The notes under the pieces are model-generated. The model was not told where the DNA came from. It saw only the letters and a list, made by a program, of their open reading frames with translations, and ran no database searches. From Megaera_A sp965233855 (GTDB lineage Bacteria > Pseudomonadota > Alphaproteobacteria > Rickettsiales > Rickettsiaceae), in the NCBI GenBank assembly GCA_965233855.1, contig OZ247586.1, forward strand, positions 1,116,001 to 1,180,000: a stretch of DNA of 64,000 bases, read 5' to 3'. How positions within the stretch are numbered: the first letter of the stretch is position 1; each line of letters opens with the position of its first letter. This document shows, one piece after another, positions 44,481 through 53,540 of the stretch. A program made the position numbers and the translations under genes.

Positions 44481-44951
44481 ATGAATAAAATAGCAAAATT
44501 ATTGCTAGTTGCTTTTGCAGCTACGGCACTACAAGCTTGTAATGGCCAAATGAACAAGCAAGGTGGTGGCACCCTAATCGGTGGTGTTGCAGGCGGATTA
44601 CTGGGTTCACAATTCGGTGGTGGCGAAGGTAAACTTGTTGCTACAGGAGTTGGCGCACTTGCTGGAGCATTAATTGGTGGTCAAGTTGGCAAAACAATGG
44701 ATGAGTATGATAGACAAATGCTACAAAAAAGCTCTCGTCAAGCCTTGGAATTCTCACCATCAGGAAATAGTGTAGAATGGAGAAACCCAGATAGTGGTAA
44801 TCACGGCTCAATTACACCAACAAAGACTTTCAAAGAGTCAGGGCGCTATTGCCGTGAATATTTGCAAGAAGTCGTCATAGGCGGTGAAAAACAAAAAGCT
44901 TATGGTAAAGCTTGTCGCCAACCAGATGGCAATTGGAAAATTATAAAATAA
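44481..44951 (+). CDS. 17 kDa surface antigen-type lipoprotein
   Basis: This 156-residue lipoprotein has the lipobox LQAC (residues 17-20) and a glycine-zipper membrane region with GGGTLIGGVAGGLLGSQFGGG followed by GVGALAGALIGGQVG. It matches the rickettsial 17 kDa genus-common antigen family. The C-terminal domain contains ESGRYCREYLQEVVIGG and GKACRQPDGNWKI, also typical. The start ATG has GAGGG upstream and removes 32 unrelated residues of a longer reading. It is likely surface-exposed and immunodominant by analogy. Location is the outer membrane. Confidence 0.9.
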   Translation: MNKIAKLLLVAFAATALQACNGQMNKQGGGTLIGGVAGGLLGSQFGGGEGKLVATGVGALAGALIGGQVGKTMDEYDRQMLQKSSRQALEFSPSGNSVEWRNPDSGNHGSITPTKTFKESGRYCREYLQEVVIGGEKQKAYGKACRQPDGNWKIIK

Positions 44952-45143
44952 TATAAAATCCTAAGTATAAAATTTGCATCTAGGAAATGGTCTAAATTTT
45001 TGATAACGAAGCATAGCAATCCAAACGACAAGAAACTAAAACAAGTTTAATATTTTAGTTTTTACGATAAAATGGGTTCCTATGCTTCTGTCACAATAAT
45101 GTGCAAAACTTCTCCTCTCTTTTTTAAACATCTCTCCAAATTT

Positions 45144-45842
45144 ATGACAACATTAGTAGAATTCAAATCATTGTCAAAAAGCTTCTTGGGTAAAATTTTA
45201 GTTGATAATATCAACTTCAAATTAAATAAAGGAGAAATCACAACACTAATTGGGCAGAATGGAGCTGGTAAAACAACATTAGCAAAAATTATCCTAGGTC
45301 AAGAACTCCACGACAGTGGAGACCTTATTATTCAACCAGGCCTCAAGATTGGGTATATTCCTCAAAAATTAGACTTTGGTTTTAACATGCCACTTACTGC
45401 AAAAGGATTACTCAAAATTTTAGCACCAAATGGATTAGACCATGATTTAATTAATCTTGAAGATTTTATCGGATATAACAAAATTCAAAATAAAGATATA
45501 TCCAATATTTCTGGAGGAGAGTTGCAAAAACTACTACTTGCAGGCACTCTAATGAACAAACCAGATTTACTTATTCTTGATGAACCAACACAATTCTTAG
45601 ATGTCACTAGTCAACAAGATTTTTACCGTATATTGAGGGAATTAAAAGAAAAGCTAAAGATCACTATTTTCATGATATCCCATGATTTATTCACGGTAAT
45701 GAAAAATTCAGATCAGGTTATTTGCCTTAATGGACATGTTTGTTGCAGCGGCAAACCAACAGATCTTGATACAAATGTTGATTTTAAAAATGCATTATCT
45801 GAGATTGGAGTATATATCCATAACCATGATCACAAACACTAG
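45144..45842 (+). CDS. znuC: Zinc ABC transporter ATPase ZnuC
   Basis: This 232-residue ATPase has Walker A GQNGAGKTT, Q-loop GYIPQKLDF, signature ISGGELQKLL and Walker B LLILDEPTQF with H-loop SHD. The His-rich C terminus (HNHDHKH) is typical of zinc-handling ZnuC. The ATG at 45144 (MTTLVEFK) is chosen. The frame is open upstream for 24 codons of poor quality. The permease ZnuB is 757 bp downstream, separated by an unrelated GNAT gene. ZnuA, the periplasmic binding protein, is not in the window. No Zur box could be recognised with confidence. Confidence 0.88.
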   Translation: MTTLVEFKSLSKSFLGKILVDNINFKLNKGEITTLIGQNGAGKTTLAKIILGQELHDSGDLIIQPGLKIGYIPQKLDFGFNMPLTAKGLLKILAPNGLDHDLINLEDFIGYNKIQNKDISNISGGELQKLLLAGTLMNKPDLLILDEPTQFLDVTSQQDFYRILRELKEKLKITIFMISHDLFTVMKNSDQVICLNGHVCCSGKPTDLDTNVDFKNALSEIGVYIHNHDHKH

Positions 45843-45848
45843 AATTGT

Positions 45849-46595
45849 ATGATAGAGCATCAAATTGAGTTTTGGAAACATTTAGCGACAGATTCGATAT
45901 CTAACGATGATGCCTATATTTTTGCAACTGGATTAGAGAACCCCTTGATCAACCTCATGATTCTTAAAAATCAAAAACAAAATTCTATTCTTTCTTTAGT
46001 GAACGAAGCTACAATTTTTTTCAAAAAAAATAATGTTCCATGGGGGTTAAACATTGTTGACGATGATAATTCTCCAAAAATCATTGACGACTTAGCTAGG
46101 TTGGGTTTTAAAAAAATTTGCAGACAATATGAAATAGATACAAATATTATTTCACTTAATAAAAACACCCCTTCAAATAAAGACGTGATCGAAGTCACAA
46201 ATTCAGAGATACTAAAAGATTGGGTGATTCCAATTGCAGATGCATACGAATCTGCAGCACAAGATACTAACTTATATTATCAATTAAACAAGAAAGCTTT
46301 TGAAAGCGAATCCAATATTTTAAAGCATTTTATTTTATATAATGATGGCAAACCAACGTGCTCGGCAAGTTTAAGTTTTTTCAATCAAACAGCAAGATTA
46401 GATAATATTGCTACTATAAAAGAAAAGCAAAGATTAGGCTTTGGAAAGATCATAACGCAGCATTGCATTAATAGAGCGCAAAAGAAACATTGCCAGAGAA
46501 TAACTTTTGAAAGCTCCGAAGAAGGAATAAATTTATATAGAAAATTAGGATTCTCTGAAACAGGAAATTCCTATATTTATAGTTTAAGCGAGTAA
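45849..46595 (+). CDS. GNAT-family acetyltransferase
   Basis: This 248-residue protein has a C-terminal GNAT domain. A typical acetyl-CoA-binding segment is IKEKQRLGFGKIITQHCINRAQKKHCQRITFESS, and GINLYRKLGFSETGNSYIY is the usual end. The N-terminal 120 residues are a second, weaker GNAT-like part without clear cofactor motifs. The target is unknown. It lies between znuC and znuB with gaps of 6 and 4 bp, so it is cotranscribed and may share a function in zinc stress or may be a later insertion. Such an arrangement is uncommon. Confidence 0.75.
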   Translation: MIEHQIEFWKHLATDSISNDDAYIFATGLENPLINLMILKNQKQNSILSLVNEATIFFKKNNVPWGLNIVDDDNSPKIIDDLARLGFKKICRQYEIDTNIISLNKNTPSNKDVIEVTNSEILKDWVIPIADAYESAAQDTNLYYQLNKKAFESESNILKHFILYNDGKPTCSASLSFFNQTARLDNIATIKEKQRLGFGKIITQHCINRAQKKHCQRITFESSEEGINLYRKLGFSETGNSYIYSLSE

Positions 46596-46599
46596 TATA

Positions 46600-47388
46600 A
46601 TGACAGTAATTATAGCAATATCAACATTACTAGGACTAATCTTTGCACCATTAGGCTGCTTGGTATTATGGAAAAGATATGTATATTTTGGCGATGGATT
46701 AGCTCATGCTAGTATGCTTGCGGCAGTAATTAGTGTTTTATTAGGAATGCCATTATTATACGCTGGGATAATTAACACTCTATTATTCGCTCTAATTGTT
46801 TTCAAACTAAAAAATGCATCAGGAAATAACGCAGCAATTGGTCTTACATCTAGTTTAATGATCTCGCTAGCACTAATTCTTTCTTATATTTTTCCAGGTA
46901 AATTTAATTTCACTAGCCTATTATTTGGTGATATTATTATTGCTAATTCAAAAGACATACTAATTCTTAGCGCTCTTCTACTATCAGTAATAGTATTTTT
47001 TCTAATATTCTATCAACAAATCATCCTAATAATTCTCAGCAAAGATGTAGCTTCATCGAGAGGAATAAAAGTAGAAATACTTGAATTTATATTCTTAACC
47101 ATCTTATCATTTTCAGTTCTAGCAACTATCAAAATTGTTGGGGCACTGCTTGTAACTAGCATAATATTAATACCTGCAATGATTGCTCGAATCATTTCGA
47201 CATCACCTTTTATAATGATAATTTTATCCATTCTCTTTGCTCAAATAATGAGCATCAGTGGGATTGCTCTATCTTTCTATGCTGATTTACCTTTTGCTCC
47301 AATTATTATTCTATGCGGCGGAGGCTTATTTATTTTAGTATCAATTTTTAATAAGCTAAGAAACTATAACATCTCCCAAATTAAATAA
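46600..47388 (+). CDS. znuB: Zinc ABC transporter permease ZnuB
   Basis: This 262-residue membrane protein belongs to the ABC-3 family of zinc and manganese permeases. It has about eight helices and contains LGCLVLWKRYVYFGDGLAHASML with the conserved Gly-Asp-Gly-Leu-Ala-His, a signature of ZnuB. FGDIIIANSKDI and IKIVGALLVTSIILIPAMIAR are also characteristic. It works with ZnuC as a homodimeric permease. It follows the GNAT gene by 4 bp. A Mn or Fe substrate is possible for the family, but pairing with the His-tailed ATPase favours zinc. Confidence 0.9.
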   Translation: MTVIIAISTLLGLIFAPLGCLVLWKRYVYFGDGLAHASMLAAVISVLLGMPLLYAGIINTLLFALIVFKLKNASGNNAAIGLTSSLMISLALILSYIFPGKFNFTSLLFGDIIIANSKDILILSALLLSVIVFFLIFYQQIILIILSKDVASSRGIKVEILEFIFLTILSFSVLATIKIVGALLVTSIILIPAMIARIISTSPFIMIILSILFAQIMSISGIALSFYADLPFAPIIILCGGGLFILVSIFNKLRNYNISQIK

Positions 47389-47430
47389 TACAAGACGTAA
47401 TAAGACGAAAGTAATCTAGCAACACTTGAT

Positions 47431-49185
47431 TCAAAAACCCAACTGCTGAACCGTTAGGCTTTTATAACTTTCTAACAACCTATCCGTGTCTTCATTTTGT
47501 CCAGAACATTCACTAATAACCCCATTACACTTCTTACGCATCATAGAATTTGCCTTATAAAAATCATTAAAATTCAAACCCGCCATATCCAGCACCAAAC
47601 CTGGTATAAATGATATATCCAAAGCTGAATATTTGCTACTATCTTTAATATCAAAATTCGCATTTATATGATAAAAAGTTTTATAATAATCTTTTATATC
47701 TCTAGTAAATCTCAACTGGGTTGAAAACCCTTCAAAAGAAGGTAAATGATCGCCAAAATTCACAATAATTGTTTTCTTCTTACGACGCATTAGTTTTTCA
47801 ATCAAATCTTGCTGATCTTCATTTGTTAAACGCAAACGTGAAATATAATCATTTAATTTGGAACAAAGTTGATCATTCATTGAGCGACTACAACCAATAT
47901 TATCTGGGAAAAAGCTAGAATGAGGCCCATGATTTAGCATCGTTGAAGCAAACAAATATTTTGGTTTTTCTGGGTTTCTATCAAGCGCATCAATGATCAT
48001 ATCTGCAACCATTGTATCTGGTATATGCCCCCAGCTATCTGGTTCAAAACCAAACTCATAAATATCCGTGATATTATGAGAACCAAGCTTTGTGTACGCC
48101 TCTTCAGCTAACGAGAAATTTTTATCTACTGGATAAAGCACTTCTACTCTATATCCTATTGATCGAAGATATGACATAATAGAATTATTTGTCAATGGAA
48201 CTAATGTGATGAATGGCATATACCCAGGACCTGCAAAAGATTTATGTGGAATACCAGTATTTATTTCATATTCACTAATCCAGGAACTTCCTCCAAACGT
48301 ATTAACATTCATTATTCCACTATATTTAGTATATTTTCCATCTTGGAAGTAATTGAATTTTAGCTTATCTGCAAAATCATAATCAAGCTTACTTGGATCA
48401 AAAGTAGATTCATTCAAAATCACAATAATATCTGGCATGTCATCACGATTATCAGTGATCTTATTATTAACTTTCGAAACCTTATCAATAATCAAACTAG
48501 AATCAATGTTCCCAGATTCTAGTTCAATATAAACATCCTGAACAGTAAATAGAATATCGGCAAATGGTCCATATGCTTTGCGAGGATAATTCTTTGTCTG
48601 CGCTTTAGCAGATTCTATCGCCATATAAAAATAAGATTTTTTATCAAGAGCTATATCAAATAACTTTGAACTTAAAAGCACCGCTACACCAAATGACAAT
48701 AATCTTAGTGCATAAAAATTCTTTACACCCAATCTCCTCTTATCTAGCAAAGTATCAAATTTATTCCACAACAACATGAAATTAACCAAAAGCAATATAA
48801 TAATTAAATATATTTCTTTGGTAGCATATTCATATATCAAACGCAGCAAACCATGATTTATGAGTAGGTTTAACATAAACGCATCAGCAGCAGATAGCTC
48901 CTGCATTAGAAATTGCCACTTGATAAGTTTTATATAATCAAATGAGACCGCTAAAAGCAAAGTAAGGAAGCCTGATAATAGTATACGATTAGTAATTAAG
49001 GTAATTACTAAATAAACACCGAGAGCAATTATTATATTAGCTATCCACAAACTCGTATGAAATTTTGTGGCAAACCCTAGGAAAGTCACTAAGAGTACAA
49101 ACCAACTAGTTAAAGAAAAATATAATTCCTTAAGTGAAATTTTATGATCAACTAAGGTTTCAAAAAACTTAAATATTTTCTTCAT
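47431..49185 (-). CDS. LtaS-like sulfatase-fold transferase
   Basis: This 584-residue protein has an N-terminal membrane part with about five helices (residues 20-200) and a periplasmic alkaline-phosphatase-superfamily domain (about 245-560). The nucleophile motif is ILNESTFDPSK with a threonine, followed by FGGSSWISEYEINTG, SWGHIPD and the metal site NFGDHLPSF. This layout is that of LTA synthases and glycan phosphoglycerol transferases such as OpgB. In a Gram-negative bacterium the target may be a periplasmic glucan or a lipid-linked polymer. The start at 49185 is preferred over a TTG two codons earlier. It converges with znuB. Confidence 0.8.
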   Translation of the reverse strand: MKKIFKFFETLVDHKISLKELYFSLTSWFVLLVTFLGFATKFHTSLWIANIIIALGVYLVITLITNRILLSGFLTLLLAVSFDYIKLIKWQFLMQELSAADAFMLNLLINHGLLRLIYEYATKEIYLIIILLLVNFMLLWNKFDTLLDKRRLGVKNFYALRLLSFGVAVLLSSKLFDIALDKKSYFYMAIESAKAQTKNYPRKAYGPFADILFTVQDVYIELESGNIDSSLIIDKVSKVNNKITDNRDDMPDIIVILNESTFDPSKLDYDFADKLKFNYFQDGKYTKYSGIMNVNTFGGSSWISEYEINTGIPHKSFAGPGYMPFITLVPLTNNSIMSYLRSIGYRVEVLYPVDKNFSLAEEAYTKLGSHNITDIYEFGFEPDSWGHIPDTMVADMIIDALDRNPEKPKYLFASTMLNHGPHSSFFPDNIGCSRSMNDQLCSKLNDYISRLRLTNEDQQDLIEKLMRRKKKTIIVNFGDHLPSFEGFSTQLRFTRDIKDYYKTFYHINANFDIKDSSKYSALDISFIPGLVLDMAGLNFNDFYKANSMMRKKCNGVISECSGQNEDTDRLLESYKSLTVQQLGF

Positions 49186-49316
49186 TGACAACTGATAACC
49201 CGATATTAAAATTTGTATTTTATCTCATGTAAAATATAGTAAAAATCATCTGAATCAATTATATTCCCACAAAAGGCTTGATTCTTTTACAAAATTAGTG
49301 CATATTCCACTTGGTC

Positions 49317-49392
49317 GGGCGATTAGCTCAGCTGGTAGAGCATCTCGTTTACACCGAGACGGTCGGCAGTTCGAATCTGTCATCGCCCACCA
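49317..49392 (+). tRNA. tRNA-Val (anticodon UAC)
   Basis: A complete cloverleaf: acceptor GGGCGAT pairs with ATCGCCC, D-loop AGCTCAGCTGGTAGAG, anticodon stem TCTCG with CGAGA around loop TTTACAC, and T-arm GTTCGAATC. Anticodon TAC decodes valine codons. The discriminator is A at 49389, and CCA is encoded at 49390-49392. It lies just upstream of the IalB-like gene and may be cotranscribed with it. Confidence 0.97.
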
Positions 49393-49416
49393 TCAATCAT
49401 ACTAAAAAAATATCTT

Positions 49417-49953
49417 ATGAAAATAAACGTAAAACAAATTTCTTTTGTAATTTTTGGCTTAGTTATTATCACAGCCGTATTTGCTTTTTCAAAACTAAAT
49501 ATTGCAACAGCCGCAAAAAAAGATGGCAAAAAATTTGAAGATTGGGTTGTTGCATGCGCACCTAAGAATGATAAAACAAAAACTCCTGAGACTTGCTTGT
49601 TATCTCAACAATTGAACTTAACTCAGGAAAATAAACAACAGCCTATTGCTTTATTTCAAATTGGATATTTCGGACCAAAGAAAGAACTGAAAATAATTCA
49701 AACTCTCCCGCTCGGTGTTAGACTAGAAGCTGGAACTTCAATCATTAGCTCAAAAAAATTGATAGCCCCTGGTAAATACACTACTTGTACACAAAGTGGT
49801 TGCCAAGCTGTCGCACAAATTTCAAATGCAGATTTAAAAACCCTAACTTCTACAAAGGAAAACTCTGTAGCATTCATGAATCTAGATGGAAAGCAATTAA
49901 CCCTTCCTCTTTCTGTAAAGGGGCTTATTGAAGGATTAAAATATATAAAGTAA
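49417..49953 (+). CDS. Invasion-associated locus B (IalB) family protein
   Basis: This 178-residue protein has an N-terminal signal or anchor segment (residues about 9-30, FVIFGLVIITAVFAF) and an IalB-type domain. Indicators are FEDWVVACAP near the start, TPETCLLSQQLNL, LPLGVRLEAGTSI, TCTQSGCQAVAQIS with its Cys pair, and LPLSVKGLIEGL at the end. The family is named after a Bartonella protein linked to erythrocyte entry, but most members are general periplasmic or outer-membrane proteins of alphaproteobacteria. It is 24 bp after tRNA-Val. The start is the ATG at 49417. A reading from within the tRNA can be dismissed. Confidence 0.85.
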   Translation: MKINVKQISFVIFGLVIITAVFAFSKLNIATAAKKDGKKFEDWVVACAPKNDKTKTPETCLLSQQLNLTQENKQQPIALFQIGYFGPKKELKIIQTLPLGVRLEAGTSIISSKKLIAPGKYTTCTQSGCQAVAQISNADLKTLTSTKENSVAFMNLDGKQLTLPLSVKGLIEGLKYIK

Positions 49954-50142
49954 AATAACTTGCTCAAAATAGATGTATTTTAGGTGTAGTGCAAATCATA
50001 CAAATTAAGTATTTAATTTTATTGTATGAACGTTATTTCTTTGGATGAACAACGAAAAAGTAGTATCATTACCGCAGCCTCAGAAAGCGTTTTTAATTAA
50101 ACCGTTAAAATGCGGCTATATTTAAATTTTTATAATTTGTAT

Positions 50143-50946
50143 ATGACAAAATTTTTCACCGCTCTGCTAACATTACTTGTAAGCACTACATGTTTTGCAT
50201 CAAAACCAGTTCCTTGGCAACTTGATTTTCAAGAAGCCGCAAGTCCAATCATGCAAGATCTGCATAGTTTTCACAATTTTTTACTTATCCTAACTGGAGC
50301 TATCGTTCTATTTGTATTATTCCTTATAATATATGTAGCTTTAAGGTTTAATGCTAAAGCAAACCCTGTACCAGCGAAATTTACTCACAATATCGCTATC
50401 GAAATAATCTGGACAGTAATACCTATTATCTTACTAGTAGTTATTGCAATTCCTTCATTTAGAATATTAAAACTAGCAGAACAAACCCCTCCTGCAGACA
50501 TGACTGTAAAAGTAGTTGGCTCTCAATGGTTCTGGACTTATGAATACCCAGATCATGAAAATATCACTTTTGATAGCTACATGATTCAAGATGCAGATCT
50601 TCAACCTGGTCAAATCAGACTTCTGGAAGTTGATAATAGGATAGTTGTTCCACAAGGAGCTACGATTAAATTTTTAATCACGGCAGCTGATGTCATTCAT
50701 AGTTTTGCTGTTCCAGCACTTGGCTTAAAAACAGACGCTGTTCCTGGCAGAACAAATGAAGCTTGGACTAGAATAGATAAATTAGGCGTATATTATGGAC
50801 AATGTTCCGAAATATGTGGGGTTAATCATGGATTTATGCCAATTGCAATTGAAGTAGTTACTAAAGAAGAGTTTAAAGAATGGATCGAGCAAGCTAAAAT
50901 TAAATTTGCGTCAAACAAACTTGGGCTCACCGTTGCACAAAAATAA
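50143..50946 (+). CDS. coxB: Cytochrome c oxidase subunit II
   Basis: This 267-residue protein is CoxB of the aa3-type oxidase. The start at 50143 gives a normal signal peptide (residues 1-17, ending TCFA). Two membrane helices lie at about 42-65 and 85-108, and the CuA centre is visible as ADVIHSFAVPALGLKTDAVPG plus YYGQCSEICGVNHGFMPI. These give the two histidines, two cysteines, Glu and Met. It accepts electrons from cytochrome c (compare the cytochrome c gene at 2.8 kb). An ATG 33 bases upstream is an unlikely start. coxA follows after 30 bp. Confidence 0.95.
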   Translation: MTKFFTALLTLLVSTTCFASKPVPWQLDFQEAASPIMQDLHSFHNFLLILTGAIVLFVLFLIIYVALRFNAKANPVPAKFTHNIAIEIIWTVIPIILLVVIAIPSFRILKLAEQTPPADMTVKVVGSQWFWTYEYPDHENITFDSYMIQDADLQPGQIRLLEVDNRIVVPQGATIKFLITAADVIHSFAVPALGLKTDAVPGRTNEAWTRIDKLGVYYGQCSEICGVNHGFMPIAIEVVTKEEFKEWIEQAKIKFASNKLGLTVAQK

Positions 50947-50976
50947 TCTAATAATAGAAATTTATGGACAAATATT

Positions 50977-52551
50977 ATGACTGATCATGCGCATGAAAAT
51001 CCACGTGGATGGAGAAGATGGACACTTTCTACTAATCACAAAGATATTGGTAGTATGTATATCGGGTTCTCGGTTCTAGCTGGTCTAGTTGGAGGCTTAT
51101 TTTCCGTGCTATTCCGTATGCAATTAGCAACTCCAGGGTCTGATTTTCTTGGTGGTGATTATCAATTTTATAATGTGTTAATTACGGCTCATGCACTAAT
51201 CATGGTTTTCTTTATGATTATGCCAGCACTATTTGGTGGCTTTGGAAACTGGTTTGTACCGCTAATGATTGGAGCCCCAGATATGGCATTTCCAAGAATG
51301 AATAATATCAGTTTTTGGCTTATTGTTGTTTCATTTATCCTGCTTGTACTTTCTAGCGTTGTTGACGGTGGAGCTGGTACGGGTTGGACATTGTACCCAC
51401 CATTAAGCAGCATTTCTGGCCATCCTGGAGCTGCTGTTGATATGGCAATTTTCAGTGTGCATTTGGCTGGGATGTCATCAATCCTTGGGTCTATTAACAT
51501 GATTGTAACCATTTTCAATATGCGTGCGCCCGGCATGAGTTTATTTAAAATGCCATTATTTGTATGGTCAATTTTACTTACTGCATTCTTGCTTATCCTT
51601 GCACTACCGGTACTTGCTGGTGCAATTACTATGCTTTTAACTGATCGTAATTTTGGAACGAATTTCTTTTCTCCAGAAGGCGGTGGTGACCCTGTATTAT
51701 TCCAACATTTATTTTGGTTTTTCGGCCATCCTGAAGTGTATATTATAATACTTCCTGGTTTTGGTATTGCTTCACAAGTAATTTCAACCTTCTCTAAAAA
51801 ACCTATTTTTGGATATACAGGAATGGTTTGTGCAATGGGAATTATTGGATTTATTGGATTTATTGTTTGGGCACATCACATGTTCACTGTTGGATTATCT
51901 TACAATGCACTTCTATATTTTACAGCTGGCACAATGGTGATCGCCGTTCCCACAGGAATAAAAATATTCAGTTGGATTGCAACTATGTGGGGTGGTTCTA
52001 TCACTTTCAAAACTCCAATGCTTTTTGCAATTGGCTTTATTGTCTTGTTCACATTTGGTGGAGTAACTGGCATTGTCCTTTCAAATTCAGCTCTAGATAG
52101 AGTGTTACATGATACATACTATGTTGTGGCTCATTTCCATTATACTATGTCACTTGGCGCACTATTTACTGCATTTGCTGGTTTCTATTACTGGTTTGGA
52201 AAAATGTCAGGTAAGCAATATCCAGAATGGATGGGAAAAGTGCATTTTTGGCTAACATTTATTAGTGTAAATATGACTTTCTTCCCTCAGCATTTCCTTG
52301 GACTTGCTGGTATGCCAAGAAGAATTCCAGATTATCCTGATGCTTTTGCAGGATGGAATTATGTTTCCACAGTTGGATCTCTTATTTCGTTTGCTGCTGC
52401 TTTATTTTTTGTATTTATCATATTTTACACTTTAAAATTTGGTAAAAAATGCCCACCAAATCAATGGGGCGAAGGTGCAGATACTCTTGAGTGGACTGTA
52501 GATTCCCCAGCTCCACATCATACATTTGAGAAGCAACCAGAAATAAAATAG
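50977..52551 (+). CDS. coxA: Cytochrome c oxidase subunit I
   Basis: This 524-residue protein is the catalytic subunit holding haem a, haem a3 and CuB. Key signatures are NVLITAHALIMVFFMIMP (low-spin haem His), FWFFGHPEVYIIILPGFG with the His-Tyr pair, VWAHHMFTVG with two CuB histidines, and TYYVVAHFHYTMSLGA with the haem ligands. The proton-channel residues of the D and K pathways occur in their normal settings. Length is typical of the alphaproteobacterial enzyme. The stop codon touches the start of ctaB (TAGATG). coxC (subunit III) is not downstream in this window. Confidence 0.97.
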   Translation: MTDHAHENPRGWRRWTLSTNHKDIGSMYIGFSVLAGLVGGLFSVLFRMQLATPGSDFLGGDYQFYNVLITAHALIMVFFMIMPALFGGFGNWFVPLMIGAPDMAFPRMNNISFWLIVVSFILLVLSSVVDGGAGTGWTLYPPLSSISGHPGAAVDMAIFSVHLAGMSSILGSINMIVTIFNMRAPGMSLFKMPLFVWSILLTAFLLILALPVLAGAITMLLTDRNFGTNFFSPEGGGDPVLFQHLFWFFGHPEVYIIILPGFGIASQVISTFSKKPIFGYTGMVCAMGIIGFIGFIVWAHHMFTVGLSYNALLYFTAGTMVIAVPTGIKIFSWIATMWGGSITFKTPMLFAIGFIVLFTFGGVTGIVLSNSALDRVLHDTYYVVAHFHYTMSLGALFTAFAGFYYWFGKMSGKQYPEWMGKVHFWLTFISVNMTFFPQHFLGLAGMPRRIPDYPDAFAGWNYVSTVGSLISFAAALFFVFIIFYTLKFGKKCPPNQWGEGADTLEWTVDSPAPHHTFEKQPEIK

Positions 52552-53436
52552 ATGACAACGCTACAAGCAAATTCTACAATATTGAACTCTGGACCATCAG
52601 TAAGAGATTATATAATGCTGATGAAACCCAGAGTCATGTCTCTTGTTGTATTTACAGGTTATTGCGGTGTTCACTTAGCTCCTGGACATATACATCCAGT
52701 AATTGCTTTTGCTGCGATACTACTTATATCCATTGGAGCTGGATCTGCAGCTGCAATAAATATGTGGTATGACCGAGATATTGACCGCATCATGAAAAGA
52801 ACTCAAAAACGTCCACTAGTTACTGGTGTAATAGATCCAGATGAAGCACTAGGGTTTGGTATTGTCACAGGCGTTATATCTGTATTACTCATGGCATTAT
52901 GCGTAAATATTATTGCCTCAATTTTGCTTGCGACAACAATACTATATTATATATTCATATATACAATTTGGCTAAAAAGATCATCTATACAAAATGTTGT
53001 AATCGGTGGCGCTGCTGGCGCACTCCCACCAATGATTGGTTGGGCAGCAGTAACTGGCGATATATCCTGGCAATCATTTACTTTATTTGCCATAATATTT
53101 ATGTGGACACCTCCGCATTCCTGGGCTCTAGCACTATTTAGAATACAAGATTATAAAGATTGCAGTGTACCTATGATGCCAGTCATTAAAGGCAGCTTAT
53201 ATACTAAAAAACAAATGTTGTTCTACACCATATTAATGCTTATAACATGCACCATGCCATATTTCTTAGGAATGGCAGGAATAATTTACCTAACCATTTC
53301 TTCTATTCTTGGATTGATATTCCTAGGATACTCAATTCTACTTTTCAAAGATGATGACTTAAGCAGATCAAAAAAATTATTCTGGTATTCAATCATTTAC
53401 CTATTCGGTATTTTCCTAACATTAATAATGTTTTAA
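52552..53436 (+). CDS. ctaB: Protohaem IX farnesyltransferase
   Basis: This 294-residue membrane protein is haem O synthase (CtaB/CyoE), which makes the farnesylated haem needed for the aa3 oxidase encoded just upstream. The prenyl-diphosphate-binding NMWYDRDIDRIMKRTQKRPLV occurs near residue 67, and WTPPHSWALALFRIQDYKDC near 183 is the second Asp-containing region. Eight or nine helices are predicted. Its ATG directly abuts the coxA stop. About 100 bp after its stop lies IS982 copy 3, so whatever continued the cox operon is separated or lost. Confidence 0.96.
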   Translation: MTTLQANSTILNSGPSVRDYIMLMKPRVMSLVVFTGYCGVHLAPGHIHPVIAFAAILLISIGAGSAAAINMWYDRDIDRIMKRTQKRPLVTGVIDPDEALGFGIVTGVISVLLMALCVNIIASILLATTILYYIFIYTIWLKRSSIQNVVIGGAAGALPPMIGWAAVTGDISWQSFTLFAIIFMWTPPHSWALALFRIQDYKDCSVPMMPVIKGSLYTKKQMLFYTILMLITCTMPYFLGMAGIIYLTISSILGLIFLGYSILLFKDDDLSRSKKLFWYSIIYLFGIFLTLIMF

Positions 53437-53540
53437 ATAGGAAAAGAATCTGACTCATATATTGCATATAAAAGAACATCAAAATAACAAAACTTGATCT
53501 ATAAGCAAGAATAAAAAAATAGCTCTCTATTATCTACTAT

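Noticed and set aside
45072..45143. A longer N terminus for the ZnuC gene
   Set aside because: The extra 24 codons have no ZnuC-like sequence and no better ribosome site. The ATG at 45144 gives the normal ATPase start.
50026..50100. A 24-codon frame (RKSSIITAASESVF) resembling the start of a TetR-type regulator
   Set aside because: Too short and without a downstream domain in any frame. It may be chance similarity or a trace of a lost gene.
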